This document shows, in pieces, positions 1 to 12,261 of a stretch of DNA of 64,000 bases. Below the pieces are notes generated by a model that saw only the letters and a list, made by a program, of their open reading frames with translations, ran no database searches and had not been told where the DNA came from. The DNA is from Apostichopus japonicus (taxonomy: Eukaryota; Echinodermata; Holothuroidea; Aspidochirotida; Stichopodidae). The DNA is taken from assembly GCF_037975245.1 (NCBI RefSeq), contig NC_092569.1, positions 19,585,501-19,649,500 of the forward strand, in the 5' to 3' direction. Position 1 is the stretch's first letter. Each line of letters opens with the position of its first letter. The position numbers and the translations under genes are program-made.

Positions 1-1600
1 GCAGTTGTACAATTTTTCTCTCAGAAAACGGCAAACTCACTGCTTTTGGATATTCTTGAAAAGTGAATTTATATTTTTTTCGTTTGAAGAGACTGTTCAC
101 TCGGTCGGATTACAGGCTTGCGCAATAGCATGTATATTGAGCTTCTTTAGAGTTCTGTAACATACAAGTTAGTATATAGTATTTAGCGTTGATCAATAGA
201 TTTTGAAGTCTTTTTTCAAAGATTTTTCAATTATTTATCAAGTTTGATTACGATTTGATCAACATAGACATCTGTCTAGAGCTGCTACTTTAAATTAAGA
301 CTTTGATTTAAGTTTTATCATAATTTGAAGATTTTTTGTTGTTGTAATCAAAACATTGCATTTCTATATACATAATACGCGCGCATGTGTTCTTTCTGGA
401 GAATCTCTGAAAATCCTTCACATTAAAGGTTCCTGATCCTATCTTGCATAAATAATCCAAAACTGACGTGATTTTTCTGCAACTGACTACATCCTACAAT
501 TTGGTCCGAGACGACCGCATAAGGACAAACACCGTACAATTAGGAATTTCTAGGAACCAAAAGAGATAAAAAGGAATCGAGAGGGATGAATAGCGACAAT
601 TTTACGTTTATGGTGATAGCTTTGTTTTCATAGTAAACACCCCGTATAATGAGACTCTTTCTCATCAATTTAGTCAAGTCTCATTTCAGATGATGGAGCA
701 AAAAATTAAGTTTTCGAAACTTCTTTCATTTCTAATTTGCTTTTTTACACGTGGCTGAATTTAACAAAGTTGTCTTGAAAACGAAAGTTAGAGAATCAAA
801 TTAAATTCTTAATAGTACTCACTCTTTCATTTATGTAATACTCCTTTGCGAGATATATAACTATTTCCATTTCAAGTTTGAGTCAACTTTACCGAATGAT
901 TTATTTCGTAAAATTATTTGGGTTGAGTTCGCAGTGACATATTGTTGGTCGACTAATAATTTTACTCGAATTGCCGTTACTTGATATTCCTCTATTTCAT
1001 ACAACTGTAAATTTAATTACATTGTTAAATCATTCTTCATTGCAACGATAATGCAATCTGCCAATTATGTAAACGTAAATGTATTACAAAAAACTAAATT
1101 AAAGAGAGGAGGTTACTTATTACCGGTTTACTTGCATAAAGTGATATCGTAGATAGAACGGTATTCAGTACAGTAACAAATCGCTGATTCAATCTGTTGG
1201 AGACACTATTTTCACATTGGTAATAATATTTTTATCTGCAGACGATTTTTACTTTTTCCCAAAATCCAACCGAAAAGAAACAATAGCTTAATGGTACTAT
1301 TTAGCTACATATTCCAAGGTAAAACACTATATATTAATTAGATATTTGTGAATCAATTAACAGCGTTCAAGTAGTTTCTGTGTTTATATTTTCATAGTGT
1401 ATCTTACGATAATTAATGCTTAATTCCCCCATCAAGGCAGTAGACCTCGGCTTTATTCATAACTTCAAAAAACAAAACTGAAAATGTGAAGAGAAAGACG
1501 TTCTAGCGGTTGCGTTTGGTTTATGTATAAGGTACACGGATATTTATAAGACAAAATTTAAATTTAATTTAATTTAAAAGACAACATAGAACACTGCAAG

Positions 1601-1601
<1 letters not shown>

Positions 1602-1642
<41 letters not shown>
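1602..1642. repeat. (AT)n microsatellite, unit 1
   Basis: About 20 AT repeats. It lies where unit 2 has the candidate alternative first exon (20503-20566). Degenerate remnants of that exon's 3' end follow directly. Confidence 0.95.
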
Positions 1643-1644
<2 letters not shown>

Positions 1645-2397
1645 ATTTTCGTTCGTTAGATTTAAAAGTAAACCTTCGAGTGAATGTCAATGTATTGCAT
1701 TGAAGTAACGTGTCCAATGTGTAATCAAAGGATATTCAAACATTAGTTGAAAACGAATCCCCACGTTAAGATTGTCATAATTCAAAGTTGGATAATTCTC
1801 TTCAGTTCTTATTTGTTCAGAGCAATACAAGAACTTACTAAAAATTATTAAACATTGATCAGCATAAAAAAAAAATCAGAAGTGTGAAGAACAGAAACTT
1901 CGGTAAATTGATAAAATTATATTTTTCTGGTTCAATTTGGGTATACTTACTTCAATGAAACTTAAAAGCAAATTTTTACACAGTTCGCTGTCAAACATAA
2001 TATTTTGTAAAAGGAGAGAAGTAAAGAAACTCTCTCTGATTGGCCCTCCTAAATGTTCAGAATATACACAAAATAACAAAAAAACATTTATTGTACTATT
2101 TTCTGAGAAGAAAACTGAACAAAGTGTTTTGTAAGTATATTTAATGATCCCAACGCATTTCAACATGCAACAATTTAAGCTGTTATTACCCAAGTAAAGT
2201 ATAAGAAAGTATTCGCAATTTGCAGGAAACAGGCACAGCAGATTCAATCTAGTACACATATGACCTCATAGTTCACGATTGAATATAACATGTAAATAAG
2301 TAAAGCACGAGTGAAATTGAAAATTGAGGGGAAAATATGTTTACTATATTTATCGCTGATAACATATGCCTAATGCTTTTGATTCTCTTTTACTCAG

Positions 2398-5300
2398 AGT
2401 AATCAGCAACTCTTTGTAGGAGCGACTGAAGGAAAAGTTAACAGTGAGTATTTATTCATTTTCTATTAATTAACCCTTTTCTTATATTTTCTATTTCCTT
2501 TTAATCATACAATTTCTCATTGATTGATATTTTCATATCTCATAATCCATGACAAACATTTGTCATGGCAACATATGTTACAATTGTTATGATTACTAAC
2601 TCTGGTGTAATATGAGAAGAGATATATATTTTTATTTTACTTATTAATTCCTTCAGTCACAAGCAAGTCAATACATTTCGACCGTAGGAATTAACGACAG
2701 TTTGAACAAATCTTCGACATTATATATTTGAAATTTATACACAAATTGCATGAGAAGGCTATATATCAACATATGGTACGTTACACGTTGTAAAATAATA
2801 AAGGATGCTCGGTGGTCTTAAATATTTGTCAATTCATGGTTTCATGTTTTTTTCTCAGTATTTCAATCAATGTATATAAAAGAATTTAAGTTTATTTGTA
2901 TGTTGCATATGTTGCATATGTTATTTATATATTTTGCAATTTGTGTACCAAGCATTAAGCTTGTGTACATATACATCACACATGTTCCATGATTTTTTTC
3001 CGTACAAAGTAATAAACCTGAAACTTTTCTTGAAAAAGAGTTGTAATGTCTGAATTGAGTTTTACGTTCAAAAGCAAATTAGTAATAGTTTATGTTGTCA
3101 TGTAATTCAGAATGTACTCTTTTTTATTGTTTATTGTAGTATATCCCATACTCAACCTTCATTTTCATAGCTTCCACTTAACTTGAATTTTTCCGTTCAG
3201 TTCAAAATTGACCATCTATTATTTGTTTAACGTTACAACAGCTATTTGGAGAAGTGTCTTTGTGAAGAAGTTTTCAGTAATGTATTGATTTATAAAATAT
3301 CACTAAATTTCCAAGACTAGTGAAGGAATACCAGGCTATCTTTTATCATATCAATTGTAATAGTATTTTGAAAAACAAACGTTAGATTTAGTAAAACTTA
3401 TCAATCAACTAAAAAGCAAAACGTTCCTCTAAGTTATATAAGAATGCGCTTCTCTATCGCGTCTAATGACGGGTTCAAAGTCATTTTGTAATACTATTTT
3501 GAAAAAAAAAACAACCTCATGTCTTACTATTGCAGTCTTGCTCTTGTCTGCTGCAGTCATGTCTGTTGCAATCATGTCTGCAGCAGTCATGTCTGCTGCA
3601 GTCTTGTCTGCTGCAGTCTTGTCTGCTGCAGTCTTGTCTGCTGCTGCTGCTCTTGTCTGCTGATGCTGCTCTTGTCTGCTGTAGTCTTGTCTGCTGCAGT
3701 CTTGTCTGCTGCTGCTGCTCTTGTCTGATGCAGTCTTGTCTGCTGTAGTCTTGTCTGCTGTAGTCTTGTCTGCTGCAGTCTTGTCTGCTGCAGTCTTGTC
3801 TGCTGCAGTCTTGTCTGCTGCAGTCTTGTCTGCTGCAGTCTTGTCTGCTGCAGTCTTGTCTGCTGCAGTCTTGTCTGCTGCTGCTGCTCTTGTCTGATGC
3901 AGTCTTGCTGCAGTCATGTCTGCTGCAGTCTTGCAGTCTTGCTATTGATGTGTTAATCTAGCGAGACGAAATATATGATTGTTTAATTAAACCCATTTTG
4001 GGTTTACAAATCTGAAATATTCATTGATAAACTTCTGTCGTTACATGATAACATAATGACAAATCTTGAAGACAACTTTGTTCTCATGATATCTGAATCG
4101 CCCCTTGTCCTCCTTTTACAGACAATGTTTTACTTTATCAGCGTCCTGAATACCCAAGAGATTGTCACGAAGTGTTGCATCGTTGTTAATCAACAAGTTC
4201 CAGTGGTGTTTATCTCATTAAACCAGACGGTTATGCCGAACCTTTCGAAGTCTACTGTGATAACACCGCAGATGATGGTGGATGGACGGTAAGTAGTTCA
4301 AATTGAAATATGAATGTTGATGCCAAACATTAGCCTAATATTCAGCTTCTTTCAAATCAATGAGCAAAGTTTTAAAATATTAGCTAGTTTATTTCCCTCA
4401 TCCTTGACGTTCTTTTTAAACCAAACGATTAGCAGAAAATGCTTCAATAATATAACAATATTTGTACTTCACATTTGAGAAATAACAAGCAAGTCTGTGA
4501 AAAAAAGTCATTGATCGAAAGCTCAGCTGATGATGAACATGTTTACATTGTTTGTTTACGTTTTTCATAAAATTAATATTAACTTGATCCCAATGTATAT
4601 TTCATACTTAAATACGAAGAAATTGTATCTCTCATGACTTATGTTCAAATTACTTGTTCTGTAATGCAGATCATACAACGTCGGTTTGACGGAACGATTA
4701 ATTTTAACCGCAGCTGGGAAGATTATCAGCTAGGATTTGGTTTTCTTTCGAGTGAATTGTGGATCGGTAATAAGAAGCTTTCATACTTAACCAATCAAAA
4801 GAGATATCAATTCCGCATTGACTTGACGACAACAGATGGTTCGTCTTTCGATGTGACGTATGACGCTTTCCGAATAAGCGATGACTCCAACAACTACAAG
4901 ATCGTCAAAGCAGAAATTACTAACAGGACAGTAGGTAAATATATAGAACGTTTATTCATTTCTAAATAAGTCTTGTCTTGTCGAAAGAAGTTTCGATATA
5001 TGTGAGTAAATAAGGATTACACTGGATATGAAAACAATTAAGATAACTGAAATGTCACTATTAAAGAGAGTGATGATACCTTTATCAATATTCAAGCCCG
5101 AGCGGGTTTTTAAGTTAACTTCTCTCCGCCTTATTTCCTGTTTCTACTACACTGTGTTTGTTGTGTATAATGTGAAAACAACCAGCATACTGAACTGAAC
5201 TGAACTTACTAATTATTCCCCAGTTTGTAACATCTTTCTGTACAGTCTATCTGTTTAATTATATCATCTCCTAAGTCTGATCTTCATCTCATTGAGTTTT

Positions 5301-8300
5301 GCTTTATTCATTGTTGTTTATCTAATTTAGTGAACTTTAGCGATAACATCTTGATGGGATCGTAATATAGTTTTGGTGATAATATCTTTATGGGAACGTA
5401 ATATAGTTTTTATCAGTTACATTCACATTTGGAGTAATGCTGTCAAAATTGTCAACCAAACACAAAACCACTGCTTGAAGTTCTCACTCTTTACTTGCAA
5501 TTAGCAATACTGGTTATGTTTACTTGCGAAGTTCACTAAATCAATGGCTAATGTTTTTTATATTTTTTTATTCTGCTAGTCTTTGTAGATAACTACATTG
5601 AATGGTGTCCAACAAATAAAACCTACAATGAGTGTCAACTTTGCGAGGCTACCTGTGCAGATCCTGAAAGTTGTATCAATACTTCCTGCAAAGGATCTCA
5701 TTCGTGTGTCTGTCCTGACGGATTTTTGATGAACGGTGATAACTGCATTAGAATAGAGGACTGTGGATGTTTCATGGAAAATGAAACAGATGGAGAGAGG
5801 GGTGTATTGCTAAAAGTACGTGTTTTCTTTCAGATCGTGATATCTATTACCAATAGTGAAAATAATTTAATAGATGCTTTCAAACTGGAGTAAGTGGATC
5901 GATTTGCATTTGCCTCCGACCCCTTGCAACCCGCATCCTCTTCAACTTTGGATATACGCAGTTTTGCCAGTAAAGTTAAGAAAACTGATATATCTTGTAT
6001 ATGTTTGCAGTTTTTCATCTTATCACTACTTAAAGAAACTTTTTCAGATCCCTAAAGTTACTTATGATGCCTGTAACGATTTTCTACTTTCCAGGAAGGA
6101 GGAATTTACGTCTCTCCAAACTGTGACAAGAAATGTTCTTGTACGGATAATCATCTTTCCTGTGCCGATAGTTATCAATGCGATCCTAATGCAGATTGTG
6201 AAGAAAGAAACGGTTTGTTGCAATGTTACTGCCCGCCAGGATATAGCGGATACGGCATACAGTGTAGGCCTCCAGTCCTTTCGGACTGTAACGAACTGTA
6301 CAACATTGGCGTGAGAACAAGTGGTGTCTATGAAATCAAACCCACAAATTGGCTTGACTCTTCATTTGAAGTTTACTGTAATATGTCTGACGGGGGAGGC
6401 TGGACGGTAAGTGTGACAGTTTTTCTTAAACCAGTGATCCGCAAGTTTTAGGGCGACGACACACAAGTTATCTGGGAGGACCAAACTACGACCCACCAGA
6501 GCCTCGATTTTACACCCGTAAGCAAGTTTAAACAACGTTGCCGTATGTAGAACACAAGATTAGGCTACCCATTAGACGGAGAAAGTCGAATGACTAATTT
6601 ATTGCCACTGTGGTATTACTATCAGGAATTTATTTTTAGAAACTTCATAAAACTTTAACTATTGGTTGTTCCTTTGGATGAGAATTGATGTTTTATTTTT
6701 TATTTTGTTACGTGCAATAATTATGACATCACATTATTGGTGCTGGAAAACGATTCCAAATAACTATAATTAATATGTATGTATTTTCCTTAAGAACTAA
6801 ATCTTTACATTGATTATTTTAGGTATTTCAGCGTCGCGTTGATGCTTTACAAGATTTTTATCTTTATTGGGATGACTACAAGATTGGCTTTGGTAATCAA
6901 AGTCGGAACTTCTGGCTCGGAAATGAAAAGATACATAGCTTGACGAACCAAAGACAATATGAACTCCGGATCGACTTTGTTGACAAAGATGGTGATCCTT
7001 ACTACGCCAAATACGATTTCTTTCGTATCAGTGAAGGGAACGATAACTTCAGACTAGATGTTGGAAATTATTCTGACGGAGATGCAGGTCGGTTGATATC
7101 TCCCGATTAATCAATCCCATCATGTTATCGTCAGATTGACATCATATATCATGTTTATTTTATAACGAAGTGTATATAAAGAAGAATGTAATACTATTTG
7201 TATGAAGTCCACTAGCCAATAACTTACTAGTTTATACAAGCTGTTTTGCCTCTGTTGAAAATAAACCCCCGATGGTAGAGTCTGTTGACTTACTGTGGTA
7301 ATAACTTGTTGATCTAAGTAAGGAGAATATATCTATAAGGAAGAATTCTCTGGCCAAATAGCTGGACCTTACGACCTTTGGACCTACGAAAACTGAAACC
7401 CAAGACACTTCAGTTAGTAATATATAAACCCGCCATGTTATACAGTACCTAATTATTTCTATACTTCTTTGCATAAGACTCACACATAGTGAAAAGATTA
7501 GTTATTTATATTCGACAAGATAGACCGAATACAAGCAGTAATTATTAATGTTATCAGACATGTAATGTAACGACTAGACGTTTTTACAAATCCATTTCTC
7601 AAAAGAAAAGTATGGAAATAACACAGGATAAGATGATTATGGACCCTACGCAAATTTTCACTCATACGAATACACCCACGCGCGTGTGCACAAACACAAA
7701 CTTAAATATTGAATATAGTATCATTTCAATGGCCTGGAAACACGCGTAGCTCGTGTTAGAGGTTACGATAACAGATCTTACCCTCGGGAGTTGTTTTAAG
7801 TGGTAGTCTTAAAGTTCTATAAATTAAAGATACGTTCAAGTTGATCTTTATTGATTTATGCATTAACAACTTCTATCAAACTTTTGTTAACTTAAAAGTG
7901 ATGTAAAATATAATATAATATTTATGTACACCGCCAGTATGCTAGATAAAAGTAACGGTGATGAGATTATTATCGTTCGTTACAAACCAGTTCCAAAGAA
8001 TCAATTACAAATTGAGCCTTTAAATTCTCGACTAATCCAACCTACATGGATACATGTTTGCTGGCCTGGAACAGCTACGTCATAAAAAAAATCATTGTAT
8101 TGGAAGGATTAAATGTAGGCTAAGGGAGCTCACAACATAAAATAAATATATTACTAACTATTACATGACAACAGTAAACCAAATACATGGTATCTGTTCT
8201 TGTAAAGGAAAGATGAATCACTAGTTTAACGCTGAAACAGAACTGATCTGTATGACAATTGTCCTCTATTTCCAGTTTTTAAAAACTTATAGATCAAAAT

Positions 8301-9078
8301 AAAAACAGATTAAAAGATATTGATAACAAAAAAACCATATCAAAAATGAGCACACATGAATTAACTCCCTTTAGTTTTCAAAATACCAGATGGGACCGCT
8401 TGCGGTACTTATAAAAATATTGTGATGAAAATTAGCCTATACATATACCTCGACCATGTAGGTAGGATATTATGGTGATGTAATCATCGAAGAAAAATTC
8501 GTTACATATAGAAAATCATAATTAACTAAACGCTTACACAATGTTAACAATGGTTCAACAGCATAACAAGCCATACAAAGAAGTTGATAGCCTCTTTACC
8601 GTCCCCTTTCCCTTTCTACATATTTCGTTTTTAATAATCATAGATAATACACGACTTTTAGTTTAACACACGTTAATCAAAACCACATGTAATATGAAAT
8701 ATCGTTATTACTGGAATAACATTTTGCTAAGTATACTGAATCGATACAATGATTAAATTTTGATTTTCTTTTCTGTTTCTTCTTCTTGTGTATTTATTCA
8801 ACAGGTGATTCGCTGACCGACCATGATGACCAACTGTTCACTACACGAGACAATGATAACGATGATTATGACTATAGTGATTACAGCTCTGAAAAAACAA
8901 CTTAGCCCGTCGTGATGATGGTGCATGGTGGTACATGAATTATTACTATGATAATGATTATATTTCATCTCTCAACAGTCCCTATGCGAGTCATTCCTTT
9001 TATTGGGATACCCTTCCAGGTTTTTTTAATTACATTAAATTCACAGAGATGAAAGTTCGCGCAATCGATGAAGAGTGA
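2398..9078 (+). pseudogene. Unit 1: disabled FReD/TIL/EGF-like gene copy
   Basis: Exons by homology to unit 2: 2398-2443, 4122-4288, 4670-4934, 5580-5815, 6095-6406, 6823-7087, 8805-9078. The first exon, if any, lies before the window. Two lesions are visible. TAA at 4187-4189 falls inside the first fibrinogen domain, where unit 2 has TCA. One A is missing from the A run at 8892-8897 in the last exon, which gives TAG at 8903-8905. The TIL, EGF-like and central FReD exons remain open with good splice sites, so decay looks recent. Skipping 4122-4288 would break the frame (167 nt). The TAA would matter less if a downstream start were used; I think pseudogene is likelier. Confidence 0.7.
3536..3945. 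repeat. 15-bp minisatellite, unit 1 intron 2
   Basis: Tandem copies of GTCTTGTCTGCTGCA and variants (GTCATG, CTGTAG, CTGCTGCTGCTCTTG). It is absent at the same site in unit 2 (about 22740-22760), where a single TTGCAACCTTGCTCTTG seed remains. The open frames across it are repeat translations. Confidence 0.95.
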
Positions 9079-9413
9079 TAAAGACCCACAACGGACTGTA
9101 TGAAACTATAGCACAAGAACAGTTAACAACATGCAGTTAAAATATATTGATGTATTGGTTCTATGTTTGTGTATCGTCATGACAACGCTTTTATCATAAG
9201 TTATGTTACAAAATATGCTGACTCCGTTTCTTTTCTTTTTAGTTTAGTGTAAAATTAGACTGATTGACTGAAATGATTGATAATTATTCACTATGGTTTG
9301 TAAAATGCTTAAAAAAATTGCCCCCCCCCCAATGTTCTCAATGTTTCAAATGTTCAGTTCAGTTAATTTTCGAAACACAGAAATGGAAAAGAGAGACAGT
9401 TGTAACTTAACGT

Positions 9414-9419
9414 AATAAA
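9414..9419 (+). terminator. AATAAA poly(A) signal candidate, unit 1
   Basis: A canonical hexamer about 340 bases after the ancestral stop, with a second AATAAA-like run just after it. It is retained at 43414-43419 in unit 3. The matching unit 2 site reads AACAAA. Confidence 0.4.
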
Positions 9420-9559
9420 CGAAGAACAAATAAATAAGCAAACGAGACCTTTCAGAGCTTGTGGTTTGCAGACTTTTATTTAATTTATACCATTTTGTCT
9501 TCTGCACATCTTTCTGTTCATTATATTTGTAAAGCCTCCCTCAAATCGTCACACGTTTA

Positions 9560-9810
9560 TAGTAGTTATAAAATACGCCTTACCCAAACAAATTAATTAA
9601 ATAAGCCTTACCTTATAATTATAACATGTTTTAAATACCTTAACTCTAACATGTTTATAGTAGTTATAAAATACGCCTTACTCTAACATGTTTTAAAATA
9701 CAAATAACACTTACTTATTTATAGCATTTATAAAATATGCCTTACCCTAACATATTTTTAAATACGCCTTAACCTAACATATTTTTTAAATACGCCTAAC
9801 ATTAACATGT
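9560..9810. repeat. Degenerate 'ACGCCTTACCCTAACATGTTTT' type repeats, unit 1 3' flank
   Basis: Several imperfect copies of TATAAAATACGCCTTA and CTAACATGTTTT at irregular spacing. The same family is at 43555-43815 (unit 3) and 28800-29030 and 29990-30070 (unit 2), so it predates unit duplication. Confidence 0.6.
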
Positions 9811-12261
9811 TTTCAACGAATGTGTTTCAGGATCAATAAATACAACTTGTTTCTTCGATTTTTTACACGTGCTTTTACGTATGTAATGTACTTTATTCGG
9901 ATATCGCTTTTCATTTAACTGATGAGATGGATATACACCCCTGTTGGTGAGATCTAGAATAACATCCGTTTAACATAGAAATGAATACAAAATCATAATT
10001 CTGTACCGTGTACATAAACCCAGTTAAAATCAACGACGTACATATGATTTCAAAGTAGGCGCTGTATGATTCTAATTTCTCCCGACAGGGCATGATATTT
10101 CGGGACGGGCATCCTTGGCCCCGGTGAGGTGGTCTCATTTTACTCGATTGAATGCAGGGAAAAAATCACCGACTGAGAGTTATACCATCCACCTCGACCA
10201 GGGGTCTACTAGCCAATGAGATTGGGTGGACATGGCGGCACACCCATCACAAAATTCCGACTTGTATTTTGTATCTGTAAGTCCCTTTAACCAAACAAAT
10301 GATTGTCGAGGGAAAAGGGGACTAAACGGATATTATCCAACATGTCTAACACCTCCCCTAACAAATCCGAACTGTAGCTACAGACCTGCTCCCGATTGAC
10401 GCTGAAGGTGGGAACATGACAATGAGGGATAAGATTTTATAACAACCCACCAACACAAATTCGCACCTCCCCTTGCGCCAATGATTTTCATGTGGTACGT
10501 TTGGACTCAGTCATTATTAAATCTTGGAAATGTCAAACAATTACACGTGAACATGCCGAATGCCAAACTAGTATTTGGCCAACATGCATATTACAGATCA
10601 CAAACTCAACATCGTAGAAAGATATAAAAGTGATATATTGCACGAAATCCTATCAAGAACAGGTGGACACTATAAAACCGAGAGAGCAATTTCACCCAGT
10701 ATAACTGTTCCACACTCCATAAAATGTATGAACTTTCTTTAGTTTAGTAACCACACTCTATAACTAACATATACAAAACATATGTTTATGCAGACAGATT
10801 ACACTGACACATGAAAACCACATCTGTTATAAATGTTATCCCTCAATAAAGAGTAATATTTTCAACTAAGGATTGGTAAACTAAGATATAACGTTAAATT
10901 TGAGGACGCACAGTGTTATCATACTATATAACAGTGAATATCTCCAAATTGAGAATAGTCGAACGTAATTGCTATAAGTAGATAGAAAGCTATCTTCAAA
11001 CCAGTGTGCAAATCGACGAGGCTTGGTTAGAATGATGACAGCTTTAAATATGGACAAATACCAAAGCATCATGATTAGTCTACATGATAGAAATATCTTA
11101 TTCTCGTTTGGGAGATCTCACAGATTTAGGGTTTCCCTAGCAACAAAGATGGTGCATTGATGCCCTCTAACTATGACATTTGCGTGCATCAGTTATTCAT
11201 GTGTTTTCTTTGTTTATTACAATATTTATTTGATGAAACAATTGTACAGCCTCAATGATCTTTGACTTTATGACCTTATAACGTCATCAGCTACATCTAG
11301 CTCAACATACTTATGCACAGGCAATACAGCCCACTCGATGATTTTACTTCCATCGGCCTAACGGTTTAGTGGCAAGTTTTGTTGGCATTCTTTTGACCTC
11401 CATCGATTTTATGACCATTGTGTCATTTTACATAAATAGGTAAAAGTTAAACCTTTTAAGTTTGGTATATCAAACATTGGTTTGAAAGTTTGTGCCTGGT
11501 TTTACAGAATTCCACAAAATGCTGTTATTATTGACAATTTTACCTTTGATGTCATCACTGACGAAGATACTACAAGATATACCCAGATGACCTTCCACTA
11601 AATTTTAAATTCATCGGCTTCAGTTTAAGAAGAAGCAGACTAGGTGGTACACAAACAAATTAAACTCTATTACGCCTCACAATGGCACATCACTTCTCGA
11701 CCTCTACCCCCAAAATGGAAAATTCACTTCATTTGATTGTGTCACACTGAGGTGTCCCTTTTTTAATACCGACCAAGTTTCAGCTACAAGTCTGCTACAA
11801 TAGTGTTTCGGTACCCTTCAAAATCCCCCTTTACCTACGAAATTGGACAAAAAGCTCTGCCGTGGCTCACAATAAAGCCAGTACACCCTCCTAAACTTCC
11901 TCTTTTCCTTCCCCTCGTGCTCTTCGTACTCCCTCCCCTCGTACCCTTCCTGCTCTCTTTTCCCCTCTTACCCTTACCATCCCCCTCTTCTCCCTGTCCC
12001 CTCCCCTCCTGTAACCCAAACAAGTTGCTAAAAAATCAGAAACTGTCCATATAGTCAACCAGGTAAACATTGGCTGACTCTACGACTGGAAGTGAGAACA
12101 CGTGTTGTGGGCTGCGACAATAACGTGTCGCTTGCTGATTGCTGCACAGCGCCCCTATTTAGTTTAGTTTAGTTTAGTAGAAAAAAGGATCAGGAGGGAC
12201 ACTTAAGTCCCCATCAAGGACCCTATAGAGAGAGAGAAAAAAAAACTGAAGACACAGACAC

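Larger units (their letters stand above)
9079..12160. other. Unit 1 3' flank, non-coding
   Basis: Matches 43081-46150 closely, and parts of 28299-31110 with gaps. It contains the degenerate repeats at 9560-9810 and a CT-rich tract at 11880-12010. I see no coding potential; the short open frames here are not conserved in all units. Confidence 0.6.

Noticed and set aside
3429-3917. 162-residue - strand frame with repeated KTAAD
   Set aside because: Translation of the 15-bp minisatellite. The repeat is intronic and absent from unit 2.
3536-3945. CRISPR-like regular repeats
   Set aside because: Repeats are contiguous 15-mers without spacers, in a eukaryotic intron.
11803-12054. Proline/leucine-rich frame in the 3' flank
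   Set aside because: It covers a CT-rich tract that differs in frame and length between units, with no exon signals.
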